A stretch of 64,000 nucleotides of DNA from Treponema sp. (GTDB lineage Bacteria > Spirochaetota > Spirochaetia > Treponematales > Treponemataceae), in the NCBI GenBank assembly GCA_022010055.1, contig CP091737.1, positions 868,001 through 932,000 of the forward strand, read 5' to 3'. Position 1 is the stretch's first letter; every line of letters begins with the position of its first letter. Below the pieces are notes generated by a model that was given only the letters and a program-made list of their open reading frames with translations, was not told where the DNA came from and ran no database searches. Of this stretch, positions 17,250 to 26,714 are shown one piece after another. A program made the translations under genes and the position numbers.

Positions 17250-18394
17250 TGGCTAGCAGGAAATTTTTGTTTCTATATTTAAATACGGGCGCAGGGCATA
17301 AATCGGCCGCTAAAGTGCTTGCAGACTCAATGAAGCGGATGAATCCGGATGTTGAAATCAAAATGGAAACGGGATACAGCCGCCATGGGCTTGGACATCT
17401 TATTTTCGAAAGAGGATACAATTATTCTTTGAATTTTATCCACGGACTCTTTCCGCTTGTCTATGACCTTGGCCAGAGGAGATGGTTGCAGAGCCTTTTG
17501 AATTATATAATCGGTCCGGAAGCCCGGCATCACCTTAGAAAGATGATTTTAAGGGAGCATCCCACTGATATTGTCAGTTTTCATTTCGGAGTAACGCCAT
17601 TTGTAAAGGATGTTCTTAAAAATATTCCATGGAACATAAATTTTACAGTTATTGTTACAGATCCGTTCACTGTTCCGCACTGCTGGTTTTATGAAAAAAA
17701 TCTGAACTATATGGTTTATTCAGAAGAAGCAAAGAAAATCGGCGTTAATGAATGTGGCGTACCCGCGGAAAATATCACGGTGATTCCATTTCTTATGAAC
17801 GAAAAATTCAGAAGTAAAAAGCATAGCGCTGAAGAAATCCGCCTTTTGAAAATAAAGCACGGTTTTGATCCGGAAAAAAAGGTTCTACTGCTTGTGGGCG
17901 GCGGAGAAGGACTCCCCGGGGCAACAGAAATTGTAAATCAGTGTATTCTTCACAAGGCGAATTTTGCAACCGCTATTATCTGCGGAAGGGACATAGTAAA
18001 AAAAAGGAATATGACGCTTTTGCGGATTGCACATCCAAAGCTGGATCTGCACGTATTCGGCTTTGTAGACTATTTTGACGAGCTTGTGAAAATCTGCGAT
18101 TGCGCCGTTATTAAGGCGGGCCCCGCTACTTTGCTTGAAGTTCTTTCGTTCAGAAAGCCTGTTATAATAAGCCGCTATATACACAACCAGGAGCTTGGAA
18201 ATATGCGTTTTGCGGTTAATAACAACGTAGGTTATTTTATTCAGAGCTCAAGAAAAATCTATAAGAAAATCAATGAAATTCTGAATGATGAGACTTTTTC
18301 CGCTGACATGCAGAAGAAATTTGACGCTATCAGGATTGATACTGACGCGTCAAAAGTTGCGGCTAAATTTCTTTCCCCAGTTCGAAACGTTTGA
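17249..18394 (+). CDS. GT28-type glycosyltransferase, diacylglycerol glycosyltransferase / MGDG-synthase-like
   Basis: This family moves a sugar from a nucleotide donor to diacylglycerol, making membrane glycolipids. The 381-residue protein begins ASRKFLFLYLNTGAGHKSAA, the MGDG-synthase-like N-terminal loop. It also has HPTDIVSFHFGVTPFVKD, VIVTDPFTVPHCWFYE and, in the C-terminal donor-binding half, VLLLVGGGEGLPGA and VIKAGPATLLEVLSFRKPVI. Substrate is not decided by sequence. Its ATG overlaps the stop of the outer-membrane protein upstream, and its last 32 bases overlap the 3' end of the convergent thiI gene. Confidence 0.85.
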   Translation: MASRKFLFLYLNTGAGHKSAAKVLADSMKRMNPDVEIKMETGYSRHGLGHLIFERGYNYSLNFIHGLFPLVYDLGQRRWLQSLLNYIIGPEARHHLRKMILREHPTDIVSFHFGVTPFVKDVLKNIPWNINFTVIVTDPFTVPHCWFYEKNLNYMVYSEEAKKIGVNECGVPAENITVIPFLMNEKFRSKKHSAEEIRLLKIKHGFDPEKKVLLLVGGGEGLPGATEIVNQCILHKANFATAIICGRDIVKKRNMTLLRIAHPKLDLHVFGFVDYFDELVKICDCAVIKAGPATLLEVLSFRKPVIISRYIHNQELGNMRFAVNNNVGYFIQSSRKIYKKINEILNDETFSADMQKKFDAIRIDTDASKVAAKFLSPVRNV

Positions 18395-19538
18395 TTTCAC
18401 GCTTTTCAAAAGATTCTTTTATTAAGTCATCTGCTTCCAGCTCGTTAAAGATTCTTTCCGCGTCTTCAATGCGCCCTCTTAAAACCGGATGTTTCGGACT
18501 GAACAGGACGCAGCAATCCTCGTACGGAAGAATCGATGTGCTGTAAGTTCCGATAAATTCAGCGGTTTCCACAATTTCTTCTTTATCAAGACCCGCAAGC
18601 GGTCTTATCAGCGGAAATTCTGCAAAATGCCCGGTTACATTCATATTTTCTATAGTCTGGCTTGCGACCTGTCCAAGGCTTTCTCCGGTTACAATGCAGT
18701 CCGCATCAATGCGTTTTGCAAGCATGTTTGCGACTTTCATCATGCAGACCCGGAGCATAAGTGTAGACCATTCTTCCGGCGCTTTCTGCTTGATTTTCAT
18801 CTGCACATCTGTAAAAGGAATTATGTTCAGATAAGTTTTTAATCCGAACCATGATAATTTTGCGGCAAGGTCTTCAACCTTTTTTTGCGCCTCAGCGGAT
18901 GTGTAGGGATAAGAATGGAAATAAACGCATTCAATTTTCATTCCGCGCCGCATCATTCTGTAGCCGGCGACAGGAGAGTCTATTCCACCGGAAAGAAGCA
19001 GAAGACCGAGTCCGCTGCATCCGGCAGGAAGCCCTCGGTTTCCTTTTTTTGCATCGCTGTAAACGAACGTTCTTTCCCGCACTTCTACAAAAATCTTTAT
19101 GTCGGGATTATGCACGTCAACCTCAAGAAAATTGTCATTGCATACAGCTTCACCGCATTCACAGTTTATTTCAAAGGAATTCATCGGAAAACGCTTGTCG
19201 CCGCGGCGCGCGTCAATTTTAAACGTCCTGATTTTAGGATTCTGGGCTTTTTCTGATTCCGCGACTTTTCTGACACACTTTTTTATCTCGGTTATGTCGC
19301 TTTCGCACGTAAGGGTACGCGCCCAGCCTGTTATTCCAAGAAGATGGCTTAATGTTTCTTCAACGGCGGCGGAATCTTTTTCCTCGCAGTCAATATAAAG
19401 CCTGCCGGCGTGGCATTGAACGTTAAGGTCAAGGCCTTTAAGGCAGGTTTTTGTGTTTGTGTAAAGCAGTTTTTCAAAAGTTTTAAGGTTCGAGCCTTTC
19501 AGCATAAGCTCGCCGATTTTTGCAAGATATGTAATCAT
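18363..19538 (-). CDS. thiI: tRNA 4-thiouridine synthase ThiI
   Basis: ThiI adenylates U8 of tRNA and transfers sulfur to make 4-thiouridine; in some organisms it also feeds thiazole synthesis. The 391-residue protein has the N-terminal ferredoxin-like and THUMP region (LAKIGELMLKGSNLKTFEK). The PP-loop LLLLSGGIDSPVAGYRMMRRG follows, then IVTGESLGQVASQT and RPLAGLDKEEIV. The length lacks a C-terminal rhodanese domain, as in many bacteria. The start is ATG 19538 with no clear ribosome-binding site. The 3' end overlaps the convergent glycosyltransferase gene. Confidence 0.95.
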   Translation of the reverse strand: MITYLAKIGELMLKGSNLKTFEKLLYTNTKTCLKGLDLNVQCHAGRLYIDCEEKDSAAVEETLSHLLGITGWARTLTCESDITEIKKCVRKVAESEKAQNPKIRTFKIDARRGDKRFPMNSFEINCECGEAVCNDNFLEVDVHNPDIKIFVEVRERTFVYSDAKKGNRGLPAGCSGLGLLLLSGGIDSPVAGYRMMRRGMKIECVYFHSYPYTSAEAQKKVEDLAAKLSWFGLKTYLNIIPFTDVQMKIKQKAPEEWSTLMLRVCMMKVANMLAKRIDADCIVTGESLGQVASQTIENMNVTGHFAEFPLIRPLAGLDKEEIVETAEFIGTYSTSILPYEDCCVLFSPKHPVLRGRIEDAERIFNELEADDLIKESFEKREIKRFELGKEI

Positions 19539-19609
19539 ATTCTAAAAAGTTTACTGTTTTTTAAAAGCCGTGAAAAGTGATTTTTGTTTTTTTGAGTTTT
19601 TTTGCGTAT

Positions 19610-19638
19610 AAAATAGCATTATAAAAATAAGCAGGCAA
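19610..19638 (-). promoter_or_regulatory. putative thiI promoter
   Basis: On the minus strand TTGCCT (19633-19638), 17-base spacer, TATTTT (19610-19615). This gives an untranslated leader of about 65 bases. Confidence 0.45.
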
Positions 19639-19700
19639 AATCTTCCGTGTTTTAGAAAAAAAACTAAATTCTGCGCTGAGCATTGAATCTCTTTCCGTGT

Positions 19701-20736
19701 TTATTTTTGCAAGTCGCCAGGCCGCGGCCCGAAATTCCGTTGACGCTCTCGGACTTCTTCGATTGTTTTGTTTCCTTTTTCAAGCTGATTTATGAGCTCC
19801 CAGTGCCAGTCCAGTTCTTTTTCCGGAAAGAGCGGCGGCGGATCCGGTTTTCTTCTGGAATTTGCCTGACGCACTATTTCCATAAGGTTTTCCGCCGATT
19901 GTTTTCCTTCTACTTTTGAAAGATACGGAGTTCCTTCTGCTATTATTTTTCCGTCCGCTGATATTTTGTATCCGTATGGAAAGTCTGAGTATTTTTCAAC
20001 ATTGCGGATGTTGCTTCCTTTTCCGCTTACGCAGGTGAAATTTGTTCCTGCGGAAAAAATGTGCTTTTTTACTGTGTAAATTGAGCCGCTGTCTGAAAAA
20101 ACTGCATTCAAGTTTTCATGGCTCATTTTTGTAGCCCAAAATCTTATCTGATATGCGCAGTTTTCTGTTATGTACCAAGAAATAATGTTTTCCTTGCTGT
20201 GTCTCTGGCTTATCCTTATTGAATCAGCGCTGTTTACTCCTTGCCAATATCCTGTTAAATGATTTTTTTCTGTTGCTTCGTTTCCGCAATATTTTCTGAA
20301 ATATTTTCTTTGGAAGTTTCACTTTCTAAATCTTCCGGAGCGGTTTTCAACAGAAAATCAAGATAGATTTTTCCGTCAATCAGTGCGAGTGGAACTGTTG
20401 ATTTTGTCTTTTCATCGATAAGAATCGTCATTTCCCACACACATTCGTGTTTTTTTCTGACTGTTCAAAGCGTACTTTGTAGTCGTGCGCAGTTCTTTGC
20501 GTCGCGGCGTTTCTTTTTCGCTCCTGGATTCCTGAAAATTCTCTTGGCTCTACAGCCCTGTCGTAATACCATCCGTAATATTCCTTTAAGATGATTGAAA
20601 TTTCATCCTTTCCGCCAAAAAATATTATTCTGTCTTTTCCAGTCCATATTCCTTTAAGAGGTTCGGGAATTTCTGAAAAAACAATTCCAGAGGTAAAAAA
20701 AAATAACAATAGCGAAAGAATTTTTTTAAACTGCAT
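19701..20736 (-). CDS. secreted protein of unknown function, two one-base frame breaks
   Basis: Three minus-strand fragments form one gene once a base is restored in the T7 run at 20450-20456 (joins FEQSEKK to HECVWEMTILID) and in the TTT at 20281-20283 (joins ENIAENEATEKN to HLTGYWQG). The 345-residue product starts with a signal peptide (MQFKKILSLLLFFFTSGIVFS). It then has two similar-looking parts with a plain beta-rich look: IPEPLKGIWTGKDRIIFFGG early and LTGYWQGVNSADSIRISQ in the middle. The GxW(T/Q)G pattern suggests a duplicated lipocalin-like sheet, which is only a guess. The C-terminus is charged. No family is recognised, and it stands alone between thiI and a mobile-element-like repeat. 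Confidence 0.6.
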
Positions 20737-20760
20737 ATTTCTTAAATAATCGGAAAAAAA

Positions 20761-20786
20761 AACTAGTTAGTTTATGCTAACTAGTT
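20761..20786. repeat. perfect 10-bp inverted repeat, terminator-like on the minus strand
   Basis: AACTAGTTAG and CTAACTAGTT flank a six-base loop. On the minus strand the hairpin is followed by seven T, like an intrinsic terminator, but no minus-strand gene lies immediately to the right. It could be an insulator ahead of the unknown secreted gene, or part of a repeat. Confidence 0.5.
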
Positions 20787-20936
20787 GAATAAAAAAATTA
20801 AATTTTATTATATAAAAATAATTAGGTATAACTAACTATAAAAAAGTTATGCTCGTTGAGCAGGTTCTAGTAAAATACGGCGTGTCGACATTCTTCAGGC
20901 TGTGAAAAATTATGTGTCGTACAAAAATAACTTAAA

Positions 20937-21150
20937 TAGTCCAAATGTCGAGTTTTTTACTGAATCCGTAAATTGAATGAGCGGGAAGAAAAAGAAAGCG
21001 GCAACCGAGCCATTCTGAGCGATAGCAAGCGATTTGAAAAAATCGCGCAGTCTGATATACGATAGCTTCGCTATCTACCGAATTGACGCGCTTTTTCTGG
21101 TAGCTCATTCAATTTTTGTGCTGAATTTATAAAACTCGAAATTCGGGCTA
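20937..21150. mobile_element. MITE-like element with imperfect terminal inverted repeats
   Basis: The 431-base gap between 20736 and 21169 contains a 214-bp near-palindrome. The outer ends match inversely at 17 of 20 positions (left TAGTCCAAATGTCGAGTTTT). Homology continues inward through AATTGAATGAGC and GAAAAAG on both arms, about 65 bases per side. The core holds two more hairpins (GCGATTT/AAATCGC and GATAGC/GCTATC). The element is flanked by a direct AAAT (20934-20937 and 21150-21153), which would fit a target-site duplication. It has no coding capacity. The rest of the gap shows only the inverted repeat at 20761 and AT-rich sequence. Confidence 0.6.
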
Positions 21151-21168
21151 AATATTTGAGGTGAAAAA

Positions 21169-21585
21169 ATGAAAAAAGCGATTATTTATTCAACAACAAC
21201 TGGAAATACAGAGGCGATGGCGAATGCCGTAAAAAAAGGCGCGGAATTGTCAGGTGCGGAAGTATATTTTTCAACCGCGGATTCAGCTGATTCTGCCAAG
21301 GTTCTTGCATGCGATGTTATAATCCTTGGAAGTCCAGCGATGGGCGCGGAAGAGCTTGAGGATTCAATGGAAGCTTTTTACAGCTCGATTGAATCTGGTC
21401 TTTCTGGAAAAAAAGTCGCCGTTTTTGGCTCTTACGACTGGGGCGACGGAGAATGGCTTCGTTTGTGGCGCGACCGTATTGACTCTGCCGGCGCAAGTGT
21501 TGTAAATGCGGATGGACTTGCCGGCCATCTTTTTCCAGATGAGGAAACTGTTGCTGCCTGTGAAAAACTTGGCAAGGAAGCATGA
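21169..21585 (+). CDS. flavodoxin
   Basis: Flavodoxin is a small FMN electron carrier that replaces ferredoxin in low-potential reactions. The 138-residue protein opens with the FMN phosphate loop YSTTTGNTEAMANAV. It has the isoalloxazine-contact segments GSPAMGAEELE and GSYDWGDGEWLRLW, and ends at normal short-chain flavodoxin length. GAGGTG lies five bases before the ATG. Its upstream region is the MITE-like element, only 18 bases away, so its promoter must lie in or beyond that element. A strong terminator follows. Confidence 0.94.
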   Translation: MKKAIIYSTTTGNTEAMANAVKKGAELSGAEVYFSTADSADSAKVLACDVIILGSPAMGAEELEDSMEAFYSSIESGLSGKKVAVFGSYDWGDGEWLRLWRDRIDSAGASVVNADGLAGHLFPDEETVAACEKLGKEA

Positions 21586-21641
21586 TTGATTTGAATTTAT
21601 TGAACTGCAAGTCATAAATTATAAAAGTAACCCGACTTTTG

Positions 21642-21698
21642 CACAGGATTTAAGCGAATCGTTCTCCTTAAAAAAAAAGCTTGAATCCTGTGTTTTTT
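21642..21698 (+). terminator. intrinsic terminator after flavodoxin
   Basis: CACAGGATT / AATCCTGTG arms (21642-21650 and 21684-21692), with inner AAGC/GCTT pairing, are followed by six T. Confidence 0.82.
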
Positions 21699-21717
21699 GA
21701 TTTTTAAGGATTTTGTC

Positions 21718-22497
21718 TTGGTGAATATTTTTTTTATTTTAATTATCCCTTTTCTTGGCACTTTGCTTGGTTCTGCTGTTGTTTTTTTTATGAAAAATGA
21801 CCTGAACAAAAAACTGCGGAAACTTTTGCTTGGTTTTGCTTCCGGTGTAATGGTGGCGGCTTCTGTATGGTCACTGATTATTCCCGCGATTTCACAAAGC
21901 CGCGGAATGGGGCGGTTTGCCTTTTTTCCTGCGGCGGCTGGAATTTTTATGGGAATGGCTTTTCTTTATTTGCTTGATATGGCTGTTCCTCATCTTCACC
22001 TTGAAACCCGCTATGCGGATGGCCCTGCTTCAAGATTGAAAAATACGACAATGCTTTGCCTTGCGGTAACGCTTCACAACATACCGGAAGGAATGGCGGT
22101 CGGCGTTGTCGCGGCCGGTTTTCTTTCAAATTCTGTGGAGGTCAGCTTTGCCGCCGCGTTTGCGCTTTCTGCCGGAATCGCGATTCAAAATTTTCCGGAA
22201 GGAGCGATTATAAGTCTGCCGTTAAAATCTGAAGGAAACGGAAAATTAAAATCTTTTGTGTACGGAACGCTTTCTGGAATTGTTGAGCCGGTTGCTGCTT
22301 TTCTTACGATTCTTCTTTCAAATTTTATTCAGGGAATTTTGCCGTATCTTCTGGCATTTGCGGCAGGTGCGATGCTTTTTGTTGTGGTGGAAGAACTTAT
22401 TCCAGAGGCGAGTGAAGGTGAGCATTCGAACAATGGAACGATTGGCTTTGGCTTGGGCTTTATTCTTATGATGATTCTGGATGTCGCGCTGGGATAG
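21718..22497 (+). CDS. ZIP family metal transporter
   Basis: ZIP proteins import zinc, iron or related divalent metals across the cytoplasmic membrane. The protein of about 259 residues has seven to eight hydrophobic helices and the two metal-site motifs HNIPEGMAVG (helix 4) and NFPEGAIISLPL (helix 5). A His-rich PHLHLE loop lies before them. I start at TTG 21718, seven bases after AAGGA; the adjacent GTG 21721 is equally possible, and an earlier ATG at 21697 lies in the flavodoxin terminator. The metal is not decided by sequence. It is followed by ileS with its own promoter. Confidence 0.9.
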   Translation: MVNIFFILIIPFLGTLLGSAVVFFMKNDLNKKLRKLLLGFASGVMVAASVWSLIIPAISQSRGMGRFAFFPAAAGIFMGMAFLYLLDMAVPHLHLETRYADGPASRLKNTTMLCLAVTLHNIPEGMAVGVVAAGFLSNSVEVSFAAAFALSAGIAIQNFPEGAIISLPLKSEGNGKLKSFVYGTLSGIVEPVAAFLTILLSNFIQGILPYLLAFAAGAMLFVVVEELIPEASEGEHSNNGTIGFGLGFILMMILDVALG

Positions 22498-22528
22498 TTT
22501 ATTTGGCTGAATAAAGTAGAATAAATGT

Positions 22529-22556
22529 TTGATTTGCGATATAATTTTTCTATAAT
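22529..22556 (+). promoter_or_regulatory. putative ileS promoter
   Basis: TTGATT (22529-22534), 16-base spacer, consensus TATAAT (22551-22556), about 27 bases before the expected leader and ATG at 22590. Confidence 0.6.
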
Positions 22557-22589
22557 ATACGATTTTTTTATTCAAGGAATTTATAGGAT

Positions 22590-25500
22590 ATGTATAAGCC
22601 AGTCAATCCAAAAGCAGATTTTCCAAAGCAGGAAGAAGAAATCCTGAAATTTTGGAAGGAAGATGATACTTTTAAAAAATCAGTTAGCCAGCGGGAAGGG
22701 GCAGAGGAATATGTTTTCTACGATGGTCCTCCTTTTGCGACAGGACTTCCGCATTTTGGACATTTTATACCTTCTACAATCAAAGATATTATTCCGCGTT
22801 ATCAGACAATGAAGGGAAAGAAAGTTGAGCGCCGCTTCGGATGGGATTGCCACGGTCTTCCGGTTGAAAATCTCATTGAAAAAGAACTGGGGATAAATTC
22901 CAAGCATGAAATTGAAGCGTACGGAGTTGCGAATTTTAATGAAAAATGCAAGGCTTCAGTCTTAAAATATACTTCAGAATGGCGTCAGACTATTACCCGC
23001 ATGGGACGCTGGGTTGATTTTGACCACGACTACAAGACTATGAATCCTGATTATATGGAATCAATCTGGTGGGTTGCAAAATCCTTGTGGGACAAGGGGC
23101 TTATCTACGAAGGAAAGTACATTCTTCCGTATTGTCCGCGCTGTTCAACTGTGCTTTCTACCCATGAGCTTGCCCAGGGGTACAAGGAAAAACAGGATCC
23201 TGCCATTACAATCCGTTTTAAGATTACAAAAGCGCCTGCCGCGATTGATGATTCTGATATGGCAAACGGAAAAACCTATTTTCTTGCATGGACGACAACT
23301 CCATGGACATTGCCTTCAAATCTTGGTCTTTGTATGGGACCAAAAATTGAGTATGTGAAAATTCTCGATAAAGAATCCGGCGACTATTATATTATGGCAA
23401 AAAGCCGGCTTCATGCGTATTATAAGAACGAATCTGATTACGAAATTATTTACGAAAAACTGGGTTCAGACTTCCTTGACGCGGAGTATGAGCCGCTGTT
23501 TCCGTATTTTGCATATCTTAAAGATTCTGCAAGATGTTCTGAAGAAACCCATCAGTCTTGCGAAAAAGGCGCTTTCCGTCTTTTTAATGCGGACTATGTT
23601 TCTACCGAGGACGGTACAGGAATCGTTCATATTGCTCCTGCTTTTGGTGAGGAGGATAACAAGGTTTTTGCAGGAACAGGAATTCCAAATGTGGAGCCGA
23701 TGGATGCGGAATGTAAATTTACAAAAGAAGTTTCTGATTTTGCCGGCCGCTTTGTAAAGGACTGCGATAAAGACCTTATGGACCGCCTTAAAAAAGAAGG
23801 AAAGCTAGTCAAGCGCGACACAGTTGTTCACCAGTATCCGCATTGCTGGCGTTGCGGTTCTCCATTGATTTACCGGGGAATCGGTTCGTGGTTTGTAAGG
23901 GTCGCTGACCATCACGAGCAGCTTTTAAAGGCGAACAGCCAGATAAAGTGGCAGCCGGCACATATAAAGGAAGGCCGCTTTGGAAAATGGCTTGCTGGTG
24001 CACGCGACTGGGCTGTAAGCCGAAACCGGTACTGGGGAAATCCTATTCCAATCTGGAAGTGCGATAATCCTGACTGTAAAAATACTGTCTGCGTAGGAAG
24101 CCGTCAGGAGCTTGCGGATCTTAGCGGAACTTACCCGGAAGATTTGCACAAGCAGTTTGTAGACAAGATTTCAATTCCGTGTAAAAAATGCGGCGGAACA
24201 ATGCACAGAATCCCTGAGGTTTTTGACTGCTGGTTTGAATCTGGAAGCATGCCTTATGCCCAGCAGCACTATCCTTTTGAAAACAAGGAATATTTTGAAA
24301 ACCATTTTCCTGCGAACTTCATATCTGAAGGTTTGGACCAGACACGCGGATGGTTCTATACTTTGACCGTTCTTGCCTCTCATCTTTTTGATAAGCCTGC
24401 GTTCCAGAATTGTATTGTAAATGGGCTTGTTCTTGCTTCAGACGGACGAAAAATGTCAAAATCGCTTCGCAATTACACTGATCCTGTTGAGGCAATCAAT
24501 AAATTCGGCGCAGACGCTCTCCGGCTGTTTTTGATTCATTCAGCAGTAGTAAGGGCGGATGATCTTCGCTACAGTGACGAAGGCGTTCGTGACGTAATAA
24601 AAAATATTATTCTTCCGCTCTGGAACTCTTACAGTTTCTTTGTAACGTATGCAAATATTGATAAAATCCAGCCGACTGGACATTTGTTTGATGAAAAGCT
24701 TCCTTCGAATCCGCTTGATGCTTGGCTTTTGTCAATTACGCAGAAACTTGTAAAGGATGTTACAGCAGGACTTGATGATTACGATTTGAGCGGTGCGGTT
24801 GACCCGATTGTAAAATTTATTGATGAGATGAATAACTGGTATATCCGCCGTTCCCGAAGACGCTTCTGGAAATCTGAAAATGATTCTGACAAGAAAGAGG
24901 CGTATGAAGCCCTTTACATCGCGTTAAAGACATTCAGTCTTGTGGCTTCGCCGTTTATTCCGTTTATTACCGAACAGATATGGCAGAATTTAAAGACTGC
25001 TGACGACAAGGAATCTGTTCATCTGTGCGATTATCCACTTTACAACGAAAAATGGCACAATGAAGAGCTTGAGTTCAAGATGGCGACTGTTCAGAAAGCG
25101 GTTTCTATGGGCCGTTCGCTGCGAAATACATTCAACTTGAAGAACCGCCAGCCGCTTTCTTCTGTAGCGTTGGTTACTAGAAATGAAGACGAAAAGCGAG
25201 TTCTTGCCGAGATGGAAGATTCAATCCGTGAGGAGCTGAATGTGAAGAAAGTTGAATTCCATGACCGCGAGGACGAGCTTGTTGAATACAGGTGCAAGGC
25301 GAACTTTAAGGTTCTTGGAAAAGAACTTGGCCCGAAAATGAAAAAAGCGGCTTCTGTAATCCAGGGGCTTTCTTCAGAACAGATTCAGTCAATTCTGGAA
25401 GGAACAAATCTTTCTATCGATGTTGATGGAACACCTATAGAACTTAATTCTGAAAAGATTCTTGTAGAACGCCTTGAAAAAGATGGCCTGAAAGTATTGA

Positions 25501-25805
25501 ACGAAGGAACTTTGACAGTCGGCCTTGATTCAAAAATTACAGACGAGCTAAAAAAAGAAGGCTATGTCCGCGATTTGGTTCGAGGAATTCAGAATCTCAG
25601 AAAAGAATCCGGTTTTGAAGTTACCGACAGGATCAACCTTTCTGTTTCAGGCGACGATGAGCTTAAAGCCGCTTATGAAATGTTCCGTGATTTTGTTGTT
25701 TCAGAAACCCTTGCTTCTTCTTCGGAATTTACTGATTCTATTGCGGATGGCGCAGAAGTTGATGCAGACGATAAAAAATGGAGAATTTCTATTGTTAAGG
25801 CTTAA
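22590..25805 (+). CDS. ileS: isoleucyl-tRNA synthetase, long eukaryote-like form
   Basis: IleRS charges tRNA-Ile and edits misactivated valine. The 1071-residue class I enzyme has the HIGH motif as PHFGHFIP near residue 50, the editing domain (TTPWTLPSNLGLCMG and the GTGIVHIAPAFGEED segment), DQTRGWFYTL, and KMSKS as GRKMSKSLRNY. The length, the C-terminal extension after the anticodon-binding domain and the sequence style match the eukaryote-like (type 2) clade known in spirochaetes, which tends to resist mupirocin. The frame is intact. GGAT and AAGGA lie upstream of the ATG. Confidence 0.97.
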   Translation: MYKPVNPKADFPKQEEEILKFWKEDDTFKKSVSQREGAEEYVFYDGPPFATGLPHFGHFIPSTIKDIIPRYQTMKGKKVERRFGWDCHGLPVENLIEKELGINSKHEIEAYGVANFNEKCKASVLKYTSEWRQTITRMGRWVDFDHDYKTMNPDYMESIWWVAKSLWDKGLIYEGKYILPYCPRCSTVLSTHELAQGYKEKQDPAITIRFKITKAPAAIDDSDMANGKTYFLAWTTTPWTLPSNLGLCMGPKIEYVKILDKESGDYYIMAKSRLHAYYKNESDYEIIYEKLGSDFLDAEYEPLFPYFAYLKDSARCSEETHQSCEKGAFRLFNADYVSTEDGTGIVHIAPAFGEEDNKVFAGTGIPNVEPMDAECKFTKEVSDFAGRFVKDCDKDLMDRLKKEGKLVKRDTVVHQYPHCWRCGSPLIYRGIGSWFVRVADHHEQLLKANSQIKWQPAHIKEGRFGKWLAGARDWAVSRNRYWGNPIPIWKCDNPDCKNTVCVGSRQELADLSGTYPEDLHKQFVDKISIPCKKCGGTMHRIPEVFDCWFESGSMPYAQQHYPFENKEYFENHFPANFISEGLDQTRGWFYTLTVLASHLFDKPAFQNCIVNGLVLASDGRKMSKSLRNYTDPVEAINKFGADALRLFLIHSAVVRADDLRYSDEGVRDVIKNIILPLWNSYSFFVTYANIDKIQPTGHLFDEKLPSNPLDAWLLSITQKLVKDVTAGLDDYDLSGAVDPIVKFIDEMNNWYIRRSRRRFWKSENDSDKKEAYEALYIALKTFSLVASPFIPFITEQIWQNLKTADDKESVHLCDYPLYNEKWHNEELEFKMATVQKAVSMGRSLRNTFNLKNRQPLSSVALVTRNEDEKRVLAEMEDSIREELNVKKVEFHDREDELVEYRCKANFKVLGKELGPKMKKAASVIQGLSSEQIQSILEGTNLSIDVDGTPIELNSEKILVERLEKDGLKVLNEGTLTVGLDSKITDELKKEGYVRDLVRGIQNLRKESGFEVTDRINLSVSGDDELKAAYEMFRDFVVSETLASSSEFTDSIADGAEVDADDKKWRISIVKA

Positions 25806-26709
25806 TAAAACGTTGCTTTCTGCTGTGCTGGCGGCTTTTGTTCTGATTGCCGCCGGCATTTCTGCGGTTGGCTGCAAGTCGGTGAATATTGCGGTTGAAG
25901 AAGTAAATCCTCTGGATTTGATTGATTCCAGGAGTGCTTTTTATATCCGCATTCCAAAGGCTGTTGATTCAAATTTAATTTCCAGAATGATTCAAAATAA
26001 TATTCATGGACTTTCTGAGAGTGATGCCCGGAAAATTTCTGAAAGAATCGATACTGTGTATCTTGGAATGAAAAAATCTAAAAAATCCGTTGACTTTCAA
26101 ATTGCGTCGTCTTGCAGTTTTCCTAGAATCGCAGTGTCTTCTGCATTTTCTAAAAAAAACGGCTGGACATCGGACAGGCTTGCCCTGGAAGGTTCGGACA
26201 AAAATGATGTTTCATATACGGTATATAATAATTCCGGACTTCTTGCGTCATTCCCTTCTGAAAAAATCGCGTTGATTGGAAGATCTTTTCCTGATATGGT
26301 TGAACGCTATCACTATATTTCCCAGAACCTTGAATTTGAGGACAGCTTCAGCCTGGATGATGATATTTATGAATGGCTTTCCTATGAAGAGGGCTTTTAT
26401 GACGGTCAGATTCGATTCTATGCTACAAAACCGCAGTCTTTTCTTACAACTCTGATTGGCGCAAACCTTAATTTTAAGCTGATGTATGTAAAAGGTTTCC
26501 TTGAAAATGATATGGACAACAAGAACCAGTACGTTGCCCAGCTTGAATTTGAATTCCGGGACCCTCGTGTTGTCGGTGCTGCAAAGGCTATGCTGGAAGT
26601 TGCTTTCGGGCTTACGGATTCCAGCGTAAAAAGGACTTCTGATACGCATCTGATTGTTTCAGAAATAAAGATAGACAAACGGCAGCTGTATAAAATTCTT
26701 GTTCTCTGA
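25792..26709 (+). CDS. predicted lipoprotein, unknown function
   Basis: The gene begins inside the end of ileS. TTG 25792 has GGAG eight bases upstream, inside ileS; no ATG fits. The N-terminus MLRLNKTLLSAVLAAFVLIA leads to a lipobox-like ISAVGC, so the mature protein would be lipid-anchored. The 305-residue product has no recognisable domain: mixed alpha/beta with aromatic residues (AFYIRIPKAVDSN, YEWLSYEEGFYDGQIRFYATKPQS). It is followed five bases later by a second lipoprotein gene, so the two and ileS may share a transcript. Confidence 0.7.
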   Translation: MLRLNKTLLSAVLAAFVLIAAGISAVGCKSVNIAVEEVNPLDLIDSRSAFYIRIPKAVDSNLISRMIQNNIHGLSESDARKISERIDTVYLGMKKSKKSVDFQIASSCSFPRIAVSSAFSKKNGWTSDRLALEGSDKNDVSYTVYNNSGLLASFPSEKIALIGRSFPDMVERYHYISQNLEFEDSFSLDDDIYEWLSYEEGFYDGQIRFYATKPQSFLTTLIGANLNFKLMYVKGFLENDMDNKNQYVAQLEFEFRDPRVVGAAKAMLEVAFGLTDSSVKRTSDTHLIVSEIKIDKRQLYKILVL

Positions 26710-26714
26710 TTAAA

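Noticed and set aside
21697..21717. ATG 21697 as start of the ZIP transporter
   Set aside because: It lies within the flavodoxin terminator tail and has no ribosome-binding site; TTG/GTG at 21718-21723 follow AAGGA.
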